The notes under the pieces: generated by a model
Databases searched by the model: none
What the model was told of the DNA's origin: nothing
What the model saw: only the letters and a program-made list of their open reading frames with translations
Part shown: piece by piece, positions 1 to 9,187 of the stretch
Layout of the letters: each line of letters begins with the position of its first letter
Position numbering within the stretch: the first letter of the stretch is position 1
Translations under genes and position numbers: made by a program
Assembly (NCBI GenBank): GCA_009918675.1
Contig: RGDM01000007.1
Coordinates: 29,919 to 93,918, forward strand
DNA: 64,000 nt
Origin: a bacterium
GTDB lineage: Bacteria; Bdellovibrionota_B; Oligoflexia; Silvanigrellales; Silvanigrellaceae
Direction of reading: 5' to 3'

Positions 1-113
1 ACACCTCCACCGGATGTGTATTTTGAGCGCGTCCGATACGCCATGGTCTTTCCCCTGCTCGTTGTGTCTCAAGAGTCTATCGATGACGGCAAGAAACTTC
101 AAAGAGGTCGGCC

Positions 114-1712
114 ATGTCGAAAAAAAATGAGAACCATTTTGGATTTGAAATCAACTCTTTCCCCGGTCAGTTCATTCCCGAAGCTCTGGTCCAACTCGAT
201 GGCAATTCACTGACTTTGCATCAACTCGTCGCGGTTGCCCGCCACAATTCACGAATTACCCTGGCCGCGCATGCAGTCGAGAAAGTCAGCCAAGCTCGCC
301 TCTGCGTCGAAAGCCGTCTCGGCAACGGTGAAACAATTTATGGCATAAATACCGGTTTTGGAGCCTTGGCAGACGTCCGCATCCCCGCCGATCATCTCAA
401 ACAGCTTCAGATGAATTTAATCCGTTCCCACGCCTGTGGAGTTGGCACGCCGCTTCCACGTGAGGTGGTCCGGGCAATCATAGTTCTTCGCCTCCAAACA
501 ATGCTGAGAGGCAATTCGGGAGTTCGCGAAGCCACCCTCAGACAGATGGAGTTCTTCCTGAACAACGACATCCATCCCGTCATCCCGAGCCAAGGCTCGG
601 TTGGTGCCTGTGGAGATTTAGCTCCTTTGGCTCATCTCGCCATGGCTCTCATAGGCGAAGGACAAGTGGAATGGCAGGGTCAAGTTCAGCCCAGTCTCGC
701 GGTTCTCAATTCGCTTGGCCGCGAACCACTTTCGCCCGAAGCCAAGGAAGGCTTATGCCTTATCAACGGGACTCAGGTCATGACCGCCATCGGCCTACTT
801 GCCCTTGATACCTCTGCACATCTGCTCTGTTCGGCCGATATCACTTTGGCTATGTCGCTGGATGCAACTTTGGGCACAGCAACTGCTTTTAGGGCCGAAA
901 TTCAGGCGGTCAGACCACATGCTGGTCAGCAAAAAGCAGCCGCAAACATGCGCCGAATTCTGGCCGATGACGGCCTTCGCTTAAGTCACTCTCAGTGCAA
1001 GAAGGTGCAAGACCCATATTCTTTTCGCTGCGCGCCGCAAGTCCATGGCGCAGCTCGTAATGCATACGATCACGTTCTGAGCACTCTATTAATTGAGGCA
1101 AATTCGAGTACCGACAATCCGCTCGTCTTTTTCGAAACTAATGAAATCCTCAGCGGTGGTAATTTTCATGGAGAACCCGTGGCCATGGTGCTTGACTATT
1201 TGGCAATAGCAATCGCAGAAATAGCAAGCATTTCTGAACGTCGCATCGACAAACTCGTGAATCCGCACATGAGTGGTCTACCTGCTTTTCTCATGAAAGA
1301 CTCAGGTCTCAATTCAGGTTTCATGATCCCTCATGTGGTTGCGGCCGCACTTGTGAGCGAAAATAAAGTTCATTGCCATCCGGCCTCCGTTGACACCATT
1401 CCAACATCGGCGGAACAAGAAGACCACGTAAGTATGGGAATGACCTCGGCCCTCAAACTTCAAAAGGTTTTGCAAAACACATCTCGCGTTCTGGCAATAG
1501 AATCTCTTGCAGCATCGCAAGGACTTGAATTCCACCTTCCACTTCAAGGGGGCTTGGGGGTTCGTGCTGGTTATCAATTTGTTCGCTCTTATTCGAAAGC
1601 CCTCGATGTTGACCGAGCGTTAGCGGACGACATTGAATGCCTCGCTGCTGAAATTCTTTCAGGGAATTTCCGAAAAAGCGTTGAGAGTTTCATTGGAGAG
1701 CTTGAACTTTGA
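114..1712 (+). CDS. hutH: Histidine ammonia-lyase (HutH)
   Basis: Cytosolic enzyme that deaminates L-histidine to trans-urocanate, the first step of histidine degradation. The sequence shows the family hallmarks: YGINTGFG at residues 76-83, a SHACG segment typical of histidine rather than aromatic lyases, the cofactor loop GSVGACGDLAPLAH, and QEDHVSMG with the catalytic Glu at about residue 436. The cofactor (MIO) tripeptide is Ala165-Cys166-Gly167, where nearly all relatives have Ala-Ser-Gly. At 532 residues it is about 20 longer than usual because of an N-terminal extension. The ATG is preceded by an AGAGG ribosome site. The stop codon overlaps the TTG start of the next gene. No other hut genes are in the window, so urocanate may be processed by genes elsewhere. 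Confidence 0.95.
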   Translation: MSKKNENHFGFEINSFPGQFIPEALVQLDGNSLTLHQLVAVARHNSRITLAAHAVEKVSQARLCVESRLGNGETIYGINTGFGALADVRIPADHLKQLQMNLIRSHACGVGTPLPREVVRAIIVLRLQTMLRGNSGVREATLRQMEFFLNNDIHPVIPSQGSVGACGDLAPLAHLAMALIGEGQVEWQGQVQPSLAVLNSLGREPLSPEAKEGLCLINGTQVMTAIGLLALDTSAHLLCSADITLAMSLDATLGTATAFRAEIQAVRPHAGQQKAAANMRRILADDGLRLSHSQCKKVQDPYSFRCAPQVHGAARNAYDHVLSTLLIEANSSTDNPLVFFETNEILSGGNFHGEPVAMVLDYLAIAIAEIASISERRIDKLVNPHMSGLPAFLMKDSGLNSGFMIPHVVAAALVSENKVHCHPASVDTIPTSAEQEDHVSMGMTSALKLQKVLQNTSRVLAIESLAASQGLEFHLPLQGGLGVRAGYQFVRSYSKALDVDRALADDIECLAAEILSGNFRKSVESFIGELEL

Positions 1713-3004
1713 AAGGAAAATCGTTGCAACAATCTTTGGCTGAAGAAAACTCATCGACTGATGCTGGCCAACAAAACCTTGCCAAGCTAAGAAACCTTGT
1801 TCCTGAATCTCCCTTTCAGCATTTTCGTTGGATTACGCAAATGAGCAGCGAAGCCGTTGAGACGTGGAAATCTTATTTTCTTAATAGAATCCGAGCACAA
1901 AATTCTTCAAATGTTGCACCAGTAGCAAAGCAAAAAATGCGTCCAGGTGCACAGCCAGGAGCACAGCCAGGAGCACAGCCAGCAGGCCAAAATAGCGCAA
2001 AGTCAGACGCCCAACAGGACAACAATCCAGCAATGGACGCAAGTATCCTCAGCTCGCTGAAAAATATTGGACGTGATTTTTATATTGCAGAATTCTTTGA
2101 GCCCATCTCATCAACTCAACTCCTCAAATCCGCCTTTCCTCGCTGGATATGTCCAATCGAGCACCAATGGCCAACAAACCCACTTGCTGAACGTTTTGTC
2201 GAACGAGCGGCACAAGGGGTTGTAGATAAGCTCGGTTGTTCATGGAGCGATCTGCAAGTCTTGTCAGCGACACCACAGCTCCGTCGTGTTGCAATTGGAA
2301 TCAAGGGCAGAATTATTCAAATCAGAAATGAAAAAAAAAGCGAAACCATTGCAGCTGAATCGGCACATTCACAGGCTGAAATATTAATTGCATTTATTCA
2401 TCCTAAAGGTTTACTCGCAGGGCGCTCAAACTCTCGACTCCATCTTGGCTCGGCTTATGTTGGTGGACTCGGTTTTCTAAATTCAGCGCCCCAAGAAGAA
2501 GTCCGCGCTAGTCGAGCGAGCGGAAAAATCAATGAGGTTCTTGGGCTACTCGAGTTGGTACAACTCACGAGCAAAAATTTTCCGACCTGGCTCGAACTGG
2601 GTGCAGCGCCTGGAGGCATGACTCAAGAACTCGTGAATTGGGGAGCACAGGTTTCAGCTGTCGACCCAGCAAACCTCAACCATGCCGTTCGACAACATCC
2701 AAAAGTGCGTCACATTCAAATCAATGCCAATGAGATTAAAGATGCCTCAGAATATTCAGCTATCCTATGCGATATGAATGGCCCGGCTATAATCTCAGCC
2801 GAAATCGTTGCACGACTCGCCTCTACATTGAGGTGCGGAGGGTTAATTGTGCACACGTTGAAAGAAGTTTCCTTCAATGAACTTTCACAGACACTCAGAT
2901 TCGTTGAAAACACATTTAAGCAAAATGGAATTGAGGTTCTTGCGATTAAACATCTTTTCCACAACCGTAAAGAACTGACTCTGATTGCGGTAAAACACGC
3001 TTGA
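1709..3004 (+). CDS. rlmM: RlmM-like 23S rRNA 2'-O-methyltransferase (FtsJ family)
   Basis: Probable S-adenosylmethionine-dependent ribose methyltransferase. The C-terminal half has the FtsJ-type binding motif LELGAAPGGMT, an acidic residue after beta 2 (AVDPAN), an ILCDM segment and a final HNRKELTLIAV strand. This arrangement matches RlmM, which methylates C2498 of 23S rRNA. The N-terminal 130 residues are poorly conserved and contain a Gly-Ala-Gln-Pro repeat linker. It starts with TTG inside the stop of hutH (TTGA overlap), which implies translational coupling. At 431 residues it is longer than the roughly 360 of E. coli RlmM. The FtsJ fold is clear; the exact target nucleotide is inferred. 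Confidence 0.7.
   Translation: MKGKSLQQSLAEENSSTDAGQQNLAKLRNLVPESPFQHFRWITQMSSEAVETWKSYFLNRIRAQNSSNVAPVAKQKMRPGAQPGAQPGAQPAGQNSAKSDAQQDNNPAMDASILSSLKNIGRDFYIAEFFEPISSTQLLKSAFPRWICPIEHQWPTNPLAERFVERAAQGVVDKLGCSWSDLQVLSATPQLRRVAIGIKGRIIQIRNEKKSETIAAESAHSQAEILIAFIHPKGLLAGRSNSRLHLGSAYVGGLGFLNSAPQEEVRASRASGKINEVLGLLELVQLTSKNFPTWLELGAAPGGMTQELVNWGAQVSAVDPANLNHAVRQHPKVRHIQINANEIKDASEYSAILCDMNGPAIISAEIVARLASTLRCGGLIVHTLKEVSFNELSQTLRFVENTFKQNGIEVLAIKHLFHNRKELTLIAVKHA
1946..1981 (+). repeat. Three tandem 12-bp units coding Gly-Ala-Gln-Pro
   Basis: Three consecutive near-identical 12-base units (consensus GGAGCACAGCCA) lie in frame inside the rlmM-like gene and encode three GAQP tetrapeptides. The repeat forms a flexible linker before the conserved domain. 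Its length could change by slippage without shifting the frame. Confidence 0.85.
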
Positions 3005-3098
3005 AATTTCCCTGCCTTTTTTACTGAGATATTTCAATCCCACGCTCGCGTAAAAGTATTTCATCAAGAGCAAAGCCCGCCGAACCGGCAGCAACAAT

Positions 3099-3126
3099 AA
3101 AAAAAACCGGCCCTAAAGCCGGCTTT
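3099..3126 (-). terminator. Intrinsic terminator of the alpha (rplQ) operon
   Basis: Read on the minus strand, a CCGGC/GCCGG stem with a six-base loop is followed by about eight T residues. It lies 90 bases beyond the rplQ stop. On the plus strand the same hairpin is followed by only four T residues, so it may also weakly stop transcription of the convergent rlmM-like gene. Confidence 0.8.
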
Positions 3127-3216
3127 TATAGCTCACTTCAACATTCCGAGCCAATTTGCTTCGATCGAACAAAAAAAAACAGAGAGTCAAAAACAAATGC
3201 TCAGATAGTTTTGAAC

Positions 3217-3594
3217 TTACTTAGCTTCAGAAGCTTTAACTTCATCAACAAGCTCAATGAGTGCACGACGCGCATGGTCACCCGGACGGAAGCCCAGCTT
3301 CAAAATACGAGTAAAACCACCTGGACGCGAACCAGTTGCAGGAGCTACGTCTTTGAACAAACGGCTCACAACCTCTGAACCATAAAGGCGGGCTGAAGCA
3401 ATTCTGCGATTTGCAACCGAGTCTTTGCGCGCCAATGTAATCAAAGGTTCAACAACACCGCGCAATTCCTTGGCGCGCTCAACGGTCGTTTCGATGCGAC
3501 CGCTTGTAATCAACTGTGTTGCAAGACCGCGCAACAGAGCTTTTCTCTCAGCCGTGTTACGATTCAGCTTTCTATAACCAAAACGATGTCTCAT
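3217..3594 (-). CDS. rplQ: 50S ribosomal protein bL17
   Basis: Structural protein of the large ribosomal subunit. The N-terminus (MRHRFGYRKLNR) and the conserved block around TSGRIETTVERAKELR are diagnostic, and 125 residues is the usual length. It is the last gene of the alpha operon, 16 bases after rpoA. The operon's terminator follows at 3099-3126. The region around TGSRPGGFTRILKLG is typical, and nothing unusual is visible. Confidence 0.97.
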   Translation of the reverse strand: MRHRFGYRKLNRNTAERKALLRGLATQLITSGRIETTVERAKELRGVVEPLITLARKDSVANRRIASARLYGSEVVSRLFKDVAPATGSRPGGFTRILKLGFRPGDHARRALIELVDEVKASEAK

Positions 3595-3610
3595 CGCACT
3601 ATCCTACCTT

Positions 3611-4612
3611 TTAAGCCTTAAATTCACGTTCGCGGAGGCGGGCAGGATCGAAACCTTCGATCTTCATACCAAGATGCAGCCCCATTTCCGCCAGAATATC
3701 TTTAATCTCGTTCAGCGTCTTACGGCCAAAGTTCTTCGTCTTCAGCATTTCCGACTCACTGCGCATCACGAGTTCACCAATATACCGAATACCAGCGTTT
3801 TCAAGACAATTCGCAGCACGAACCGAAAGTTCCAATTCGTCAACCGACTTGTACAGGCTCTCGTTGACTCGAGCGTCAACAGTGACTGCTTCTGCAACAG
3901 GCGCTTCTTCGTCCGCTTCTTGGAAGTTGATGAATACAGACACCTGATCCTTCAAAATCTTCGCCGAATAGGCAAGCGCATCTTCAGGAGACACTGCACC
4001 ATTCGTACTGACTTCGAGAACGAGCTTGTTGAAATCTGAACGCTGTCCAACGCGAGTCTCAGCAACAGAGAAACTCACGCGGCGCACGGGTGAAAACACT
4101 GCATCAAGAGGAATCACACCAACCGGCAAACCAGCTTCTTTGATTGACTCGCTCGTAACGTAGCCTTTGCCCGCACGAATATGGAGCTCAGCCTTGAACT
4201 TACCACCTGCGCCAACAGTGCAAATCACTTGGTCAGGATCCAGAACGCGAAGAGAACCATCGGCTTGAATGTCCGCACCGGTCACAACCTTCGGTCCAGC
4301 GACGTCGATTGTGGCAACCTTTTCAGTTTCACCGTCCAACCAAACACCCAAAGCTTTCAAATTCAAGACGATTTCAGTCACATCCTCAGCAACATCGGGA
4401 ACTGTAGAAAATTCGTGCTCAACGCCTTCAATTTTCAATCCCACGACAGCAGCGCCCTGCAGCGACGACAACAAAACGCGCCGCAATGCGTTGCCAAGAG
4501 TCGTTCCAAAACCACGCTCCAAAGGCTTGGCAATAAAACGACCAAATACAGGGGTGACATCTTCTTTTTCAATAAACTGTGGCTTTACAAGCGCTTTCCA
4601 GTTGCTCTGCAT
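3611..4612 (-). CDS. rpoA: DNA-directed RNA polymerase alpha subunit
   Basis: Alpha subunit, which dimerises to nucleate RNA polymerase assembly and contacts activators and UP elements. The N-terminal assembly domain shows [24 protein letters not shown] sequence (residues 30-50). An acidic linker (about 240-255) leads to the C-terminal DNA-binding domain with the helix-hairpin motif [15 protein letters not shown]. The length of 333 residues is normal. A TTG lies directly before the ATG; I chose the ATG at 4612. It sits between rpsD and rplQ, as in most bacteria. Confidence 0.97.
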   Translation of the reverse strand: MQSNWKALVKPQFIEKEDVTPVFGRFIAKPLERGFGTTLGNALRRVLLSSLQGAAVVGLKIEGVEHEFSTVPDVAEDVTEIVLNLKALGVWLDGETEKVATIDVAGPKVVTGADIQADGSLRVLDPDQVICTVGAGGKFKAELHIRAGKGYVTSESIKEAGLPVGVIPLDAVFSPVRRVSFSVAETRVGQRSDFNKLVLEVSTNGAVSPEDALAYSAKILKDQVSVFINFQEADEEAPVAEAVTVDARVNESLYKSVDELELSVRAANCLENAGIRYIGELVMRSESEMLKTKNFGRKTLNEIKDILAEMGLHLGMKIEGFDPARLREREFKA

Positions 4613-4663
4613 CAATTACCCCGTCTTGCATACATTCGAACGCACGCACAGGTGCGTCCCGTG

Positions 4664-5296
4664 TTACTTCGAGTAAAGCTCGACCACCATTTGCTCACGC
4701 GCTGGAACTGAGATGTCCTCGCGCGCTGGTTTAGCTAAAACCTCACCAGTAAAACTGGAATGGTCCCACTTCAACCACGCAGGTGCTCCATGCCCTTCAC
4801 GCTTGGTCGCCTCAAGAGCGGCCAAGACGGGCGCCATGTTACGGCTTCTTTCACTTAATGTCACCTTATCGCCGACTTTAAGTATAGCAGACGGGATATT
4901 TAAGCGTTTGCCATTCACTAGAATGTGATTATGGCGAACCACTTGGCGCGCCGCGTTGCGACTCGATGCAAGACCCAATCGATAAACAACTGAATCTAAT
5001 CGCAGCTCCAAGCCTTGGAGAAGCAACTCACCAGTCTTACCCTTTTTCTGGGACGCTTTCTCGAACAATCCACGGAATTGCTTTTCAAGAATTCCATAAA
5101 CGCGGCGAAGTTTTTGCTTCTCGCGCAGCTGACTACCATAGTCGGAAAGTTTACTACGGCGTGCTCCATGCTGACCAGGAGCTGACTTGCGCTTATCAAC
5201 AGCGCACTTATCTGTATAGCAGCGGTCGCCTTTGAGATATAGCTTCACGCCCTCGCGACGACACAATCTACAGCTTGGACCAATATAACGAGCCAC
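4664..5296 (-). CDS. rpsD: 30S ribosomal protein uS4, zinc-binding type
   Basis: Primary 16S rRNA binding protein of the small subunit, and a translational repressor of the alpha operon in many bacteria. The N-terminal region holds a C9-x2-C12-x13-C26-x4-C31 zinc knuckle, so this is the metal-binding (C+) paralogue. The S4 RNA-binding domain follows (LELRLDSVVYRLGLASSRNAA, positions about 97-117). Length is 210 residues. It is in standard order between rpsK and rpoA. Confidence 0.97.
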   Translation of the reverse strand: MARYIGPSCRLCRREGVKLYLKGDRCYTDKCAVDKRKSAPGQHGARRSKLSDYGSQLREKQKLRRVYGILEKQFRGLFEKASQKKGKTGELLLQGLELRLDSVVYRLGLASSRNAARQVVRHNHILVNGKRLNIPSAILKVGDKVTLSERSRNMAPVLAALEATKREGHGAPAWLKWDHSSFTGEVLAKPAREDISVPAREQMVVELYSK

Positions 5297-5315
5297 GATT
5301 TAATCTCCAATTTTA

Positions 5316-5705
5316 TTAGACGCGACGACGCTTAGGTGGACGGCAGCCATTATGAGGAATGGGCGTCTGATCCTTGATAAGCGTGACCTTCATACCAGTT
5401 GCCGAAATTGCACGAATCGCAGATTCGCGACCCGAACCAGGGCCTGTCACAACAACAGAGCAGGAACGCATCCCGCTTTCCATTGCCTTTCGCGCAGCAT
5501 CTTCAGCAGCCATCTGTGCTGCGAACGGAGTACTACGGCGGGAACCCTTGAAACCCTTGCTTCCTGCGCTCGACCAAGTAACGACATCGCCATTCACATC
5601 AGCGAATGTCACGATCGTGTTGTTGAAGCTTGCAGAAATCGTCGCGATTCCTACTGGAACATTGCGCTTTACGCGCTTCTTTTTGCTGACAACAGCCTTG
5701 TTCAT
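5316..5705 (-). CDS. rpsK: 30S ribosomal protein uS11
   Basis: Small-subunit platform protein that lines the mRNA exit path. The conserved run [14 protein letters not shown] and the C-terminal [14 protein letters not shown] are diagnostic. The segment [15 protein letters not shown] is also typical. Length is 129 residues, as usual. It follows rpsM by 23 bases in the alpha operon and is transcribed towards rpsD. Confidence 0.97.
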   Translation of the reverse strand: MNKAVVSKKKRVKRNVPVGIATISASFNNTIVTFADVNGDVVTWSSAGSKGFKGSRRSTPFAAQMAAEDAARKAMESGMRSCSVVVTGPGSGRESAIRAISATGMKVTLIKDQTPIPHNGCRPPKRRRV

Positions 5706-5728
5706 AACTCACTCACTTCAGCTGGCGA

Positions 5729-6097
5729 TTATTTTTTCTTGTTAGCAACAGTCTTCTTTGGACCCTTGCGCGTACGAGCGTTTGTCTTGGTTCTTTGTCC
5801 GCGCGCAGGCAATCCGCGGCGATGACGAAGACCACGATAACAACCCAAATCCATCAAACGTTTCACATTGGACTGCACCATACGGCGAAGGTCGCCTTCT
5901 ACAGTCAAGCCACCGTCAATCGCTTTACGAATCAGATTCACCTGATCATCGGTCAGCTCCTGAGCGCGTGTGTCTCGGTTAATGGATAGCGTGTCAAGCA
6001 ACTTTTGAGCTGTTTTACGACCAATTCCATAAATATAAGTCAGAGAAACTTCAATCCGCTTGTTACGCGGAAGATCTACACCGGCAATACGTGCCAC
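5729..6097 (-). CDS. rpsM: 30S ribosomal protein uS13
   Basis: Small-subunit head protein that contacts the P-site tRNA and bridges to the 50S subunit. It begins [22 protein letters not shown] and carries the helix-two-turn-helix block followed by the basic tail [19 protein letters not shown]. Length is 122 residues. It is the first S-protein of the alpha operon and follows rpmJ by 19 bases. Confidence 0.97.
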   Translation of the reverse strand: MARIAGVDLPRNKRIEVSLTYIYGIGRKTAQKLLDTLSINRDTRAQELTDDQVNLIRKAIDGGLTVEGDLRRMVQSNVKRLMDLGCYRGLRHRRGLPARGQRTKTNARTRKGPKKTVANKKK

Positions 6098-6116
6098 GGA
6101 ATACCCCCAAAAAACC

Positions 6117-6230
6117 TTAACCTTGGCGTTGCTTATGCTTCTTAATTTCGCAAATCACCCGAACAATGCCTTCACGACGAATGACTTTGCATTTGTCGCA
6201 GATTGGCTTAACGCTCGCACGAACTTTCAT
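6117..6230 (-). CDS. rpmJ: 50S ribosomal protein bL36, zinc-binding type
   Basis: A 37-residue large-subunit protein found by translating the gap between infA and rpsM on the minus strand. It begins [19 protein letters not shown] and ends KKHKQRQG. The metal ligands Cys11, Cys14, Cys27 and His32 are all present, so this is the zinc (C+) form. It sits in the classical infA-rpmJ-rpsM order. The short length and perfect family match leave little doubt. Confidence 0.95.
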   Translation of the reverse strand: MKVRASVKPICDKCKVIRREGIVRVICEIKKHKQRQG

Positions 6231-6254
6231 AATTACCTCACATCTAAACAAAAC

Positions 6255-6473
6255 TTACTTAGCGCGGAAAACAATCCGACCACGCTGGAGATCGTAAGGA
6301 CTCAACTCGACCTTAACCCTGTCACCGGGCAATATGTTGATAAAATTCATCCTCATCTTTCCAGACACATGAGCCAGAACAATATGCCCATTCTCAAGCT
6401 CAACCCTGAACATATTGTTGGGCAGCTTTTCAGAGACAGTACCCTCTACCTCAATTCGATCATCGCGTTCCAT
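6255..6473 (-). CDS. infA: Translation initiation factor IF-1
   Basis: Single OB-fold protein that binds the ribosomal A site during initiation. The frame is open for 95 codons, but the family begins at [13 protein letters not shown]. That start gives the standard 72 residues and has a GGTGGG ribosome site upstream, so I place it at 6473. The core [20 protein letters not shown] is nearly invariant among bacteria. It lies between adk and rpmJ. The map gene often found between adk and infA is absent here. Confidence 0.95.
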   Translation of the reverse strand: MERDDRIEVEGTVSEKLPNNMFRVELENGHIVLAHVSGKMRMNFINILPGDRVKVELSPYDLQRGRIVFRAK

Positions 6474-6543
6474 AGTTATCCCACCAATGACCAAAGTCAG
6501 ATGCGCTCGTTCGCTAATGCAATTCCTACGAACAAGCAACAAC

Positions 6544-7209
6544 TCACTTCAGTTTTTTCGTTATGACTGCCCCAACATCGAGATAAACAAGTTCAGGCTC
6601 TTGGTTCGCATCGATACGACGCAAGAGACCCTTTCTCTCATACTCCCCAGAAATTGGAGCCGTTTCAGACGCATAGACACTCAGGCGACGAGAAACCGAC
6701 GAGGGCTCATCGTCTTTGCGTCGCGCATAAGAATCAGTTGCACCACAAGAACCACAGGACGAGGGGGCTAAACCCTCCGAGTTCCCAGGTACAACTGCAG
6801 AACACTTCTGACACGTCCAACGATTGCTCAATCTCTCGATCAAAACATCGACTGGAGTCTCAAAGTCAATTGCCGCGTCGACCTTGAGACTCAGTTTCAG
6901 AAGAACTTCATCTAAAATTTTAACCTGGTTCAGATTGCGAGGTACGCCATCGAGCAGAAGTGCAAACTTGTTCGCTTCTCTAGCTCGAGTGAGTGCTACC
7001 GCAAAACATTCGAACAAGGTAGAGTCATCCACTAACGAACCAGATTCAACAATCGACTTCACCTTCTGTCCCAAAAAAGAGCCGCAGTTGATCTCTTCTC
7101 GGAGCAATGCTCCCGTTGAGATATGAACAGCTCCGAGGCGATTTGCGATCAATGCAGCTTGTGTTCCCTTGCCAGCCCCTGGCGCACCAAGCAGAACAAA
7201 CACCTTCAC
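6544..7209 (-). CDS. adk: Adenylate kinase with four-cysteine (zinc) lid
   Basis: Interconverts ATP + AMP and 2 ADP in the cytosol. The P-loop GAPGAGKGT is at residues 8-16, followed by the AMP-binding STGALLR and the LLLDGVPRN segment. The lid carries Cys133-x2-Cys136-x15-Cys152-x2-Cys155. This is a metal-binding knuckle typical of Gram-positive enzymes and found in some Gram-negatives. It starts with GTG overlapping the secY stop (GTGA), so translation is probably coupled. Length is 221 residues. Confidence 0.95.
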   Translation of the reverse strand: MKVFVLLGAPGAGKGTQAALIANRLGAVHISTGALLREEINCGSFLGQKVKSIVESGSLVDDSTLFECFAVALTRAREANKFALLLDGVPRNLNQVKILDEVLLKLSLKVDAAIDFETPVDVLIERLSNRWTCQKCSAVVPGNSEGLAPSSCGSCGATDSYARRKDDEPSSVSRRLSVYASETAPISGEYERKGLLRRIDANQEPELVYLDVGAVITKKLK

Positions 7210-8540
7210 GTCGGGCTCCGTTCCGAAGCTGGACCAAATCCAGGTTCCAGCGTGGTTCCTCCACCCGCAAACAAAAGGGAGTCATATTTCTGAGTCGCGA
7301 GTTGAGCGCTCACCTGTCGTACGGTTTCAAGAGCGACGCCCACAACAATCAAGAGGCTCGTTCCACCTACGTAAAGCTGCTCAGAAAAGCCACCCGTTAC
7401 GACCTGAGGAATTAAGCAGACAAGGTTCATGTATATCGCGCCAGCGAGAGTCAACCTCGTTACAACCATATCTAAAGCCTCAGCCGTCTCGGTTCCTGGA
7501 CGAACTCCAGGAATATAGGCATTTTGCTTCTTTAGGTTTTCAGCAATATCGTCAGGCTTGAAGGTAATTGAAGTATAGAAATAGCAGAAAAACAGCACCA
7601 AAAGTGCAAACAGTGCATTATGTAGCCACTGATTTGGCCCTAACGCAGCAAACCAAGGACTCTCGACTTTCCCAAAAAAACCACCAAAAGAAAGCGGCAC
7701 TGCTAGCAAAGTACTACCAAAAATCGCCGGAATTACCCCTGACATATTCACCTTCAATGGAAGGTGAGTCGATTGACCAGACATAACTCTATTGCCGACA
7801 AGTCTTTTCGCATAATGCACAGCTATCTTGCGATAGCTCTGCTCAATGAAGGAAATTCCGAAAACAACGGCGACCAAAAAAATAGCAAGGCCGAGAGCAG
7901 TGACGACCGACATGCTGTTGTCTTTCATGCTCTCAACGACTTTGCCAATTCCGTTCGGAAAATAAGCAACGATACCAGCAAAGATAACCAACGACGTTCC
8001 GTTGCCAATCCCTTTTTCGGTGATTTGTTCCCCAAGCCACATCACAAAGCATGTGCCCGTTGTCAGAAGGAGCGACGCGAGAATCCTGAAAGAGAGTCCA
8101 GGATCCAAAACCGCAGCTCCAGCTGCAGTTTCTGGCGCCTTTTCCAACGCAGTCGCAGCTAGATAGCCCTGCAGAAGCGCAATAATCACAGCAAGAGTCC
8201 GCGTGATTCTATTCAACTTCTGCCGCCCTACCCCACCTTCTTTCTGCAGTTGTTCCAATGAAGGAACAACCACGGTCATCAATTGAATGATGATACTCGC
8301 AGAAATGTAAGGCATCACGCCTAAAGCAAAAATTGAGAATTGATTGAGAGCTCCTCCTGAAAACATATTCAGCATTTTCAGAAGGCCGCCAGAGTGCTGA
8401 TTAGCAAGCGCCACAAGAGCCTTGGCATTCACGCCAGGGGTTGGGATATGAACACCCAACCGAAAAACCATGAGTGCCAAAAGAGTGAAACCCACTCTTT
8501 TTAACAGTAAGTTCTCACCGCTCTCTTCGGCAATTGCCAT
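7206..8540 (-). CDS. secY: Protein translocase subunit SecY
   Basis: Pore-forming subunit of the Sec translocon in the inner membrane, which exports unfolded proteins with SecE, SecG and SecA. The sequence predicts ten transmembrane segments. Signature stretches include the first-helix start LLKRVGFTLLALMVFRLG, the plug region after TPGVN, and GNGTSLVIFAGIV. Length is 444 residues. It sits between rplO and adk, as in most bacteria. Confidence 0.97.
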   Translation of the reverse strand: MAIAEESGENLLLKRVGFTLLALMVFRLGVHIPTPGVNAKALVALANQHSGGLLKMLNMFSGGALNQFSIFALGVMPYISASIIIQLMTVVVPSLEQLQKEGGVGRQKLNRITRTLAVIIALLQGYLAATALEKAPETAAGAAVLDPGLSFRILASLLLTTGTCFVMWLGEQITEKGIGNGTSLVIFAGIVAYFPNGIGKVVESMKDNSMSVVTALGLAIFLVAVVFGISFIEQSYRKIAVHYAKRLVGNRVMSGQSTHLPLKVNMSGVIPAIFGSTLLAVPLSFGGFFGKVESPWFAALGPNQWLHNALFALLVLFFCYFYTSITFKPDDIAENLKKQNAYIPGVRPGTETAEALDMVVTRLTLAGAIYMNLVCLIPQVVTGGFSEQLYVGGTSLLIVVGVALETVRQVSAQLATQKYDSLLFAGGGTTLEPGFGPASERSPT

Positions 8541-8547
8541 CGCGTCC

Positions 8548-8970
8548 TTACTCCTCGATCTTCACGCCTGCAGCGCCAAGTTTCTCGCGTGCGGTCCCTG
8601 ACACGCGAAGGGATTTAACAATCTTCAATGACTTTGGAACGTCACCGACGGACAAAAGTTTCACGACGGTCTTATCACCGGCGATCGAAGTTCCGTCAAG
8701 GACTCCAGCCTCAATATATGGCTCAACGTCACGCAGATTCAGAGCAAATACCTCGATTGCATGAACGTTCGTGAAGCCGCGCTTTGGCAAACGGCGATAC
8801 AGGGGAGTCTGTCCACCTTCAAAGCCCGGGCGAATGCCTCCACCAGCACGAGCTGTCTGGCCTTTTCCACCGCGCCCACCCGTCTTGCCCAAACCACTTC
8901 CAGGTCCCCGACCAAGGCGACGTCTGTCTTTAGTAGCGCCATCATTCGGACGCAAATCTTGAATTCTCAC
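8548..8970 (-). CDS. rplO: 50S ribosomal protein uL15
   Basis: Late-assembling large-subunit protein. The glycine-rich, basic N-terminus (GRGPGSGLGKTGGRGGKGQ, about residues 20-40) and the following RPGFEGGQTPLYRRLPKRGF are diagnostic. Length is 140 residues. It is the spc-operon gene between rpmD and secY; only seven bases separate its stop from the secY start. Confidence 0.97.
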   Translation of the reverse strand: MRIQDLRPNDGATKDRRRLGRGPGSGLGKTGGRGGKGQTARAGGGIRPGFEGGQTPLYRRLPKRGFTNVHAIEVFALNLRDVEPYIEAGVLDGTSIAGDKTVVKLLSVGDVPKSLKIVKSLRVSGTAREKLGAAGVKIEE

Positions 8971-8980
8971 TTTTCACCTC

Positions 8981-9178
8981 TTACTCAGCAGGCTCGACTT
9001 TAACCCACTGGATCACCTTATTGACCTGACCAAGAATCGGATTGAGATTTGGCAACACGCGTGACTCACCAATTCGCTTGAGACCAAGAGAAATGAGCGT
9101 ACGCTTCTGTGTTTCCGAGCGTCCTGAGTGGCTTCTCAGGAGCGTGACTTTGATATTTTTCGTACTAAGGCTTCTCAT
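8981..9178 (-). CDS. rpmD: 50S ribosomal protein uL30
   Basis: Small large-subunit protein of 65 residues. The core IKVTLLRSHSGRSETQKRTLISLGLKR, spread over residues 9-35, matches the L30 fold, including the conserved lysine-arginine-leucine triad near LGLKRIG. It lies between rpsE and rplO, ten bases from each. L30 is dispensable in some lineages but is retained here. Confidence 0.95.
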   Translation of the reverse strand: MRSLSTKNIKVTLLRSHSGRSETQKRTLISLGLKRIGESRVLPNLNPILGQVNKVIQWVKVEPAE

Positions 9179-9187
9179 GGCCTAACC

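Noticed and set aside
1..113. Upstream short frame 16-213
   Set aside because: It overlaps the hutH start in another frame and lacks a ribosome site and family match; the first 113 bases hold nothing I can support.
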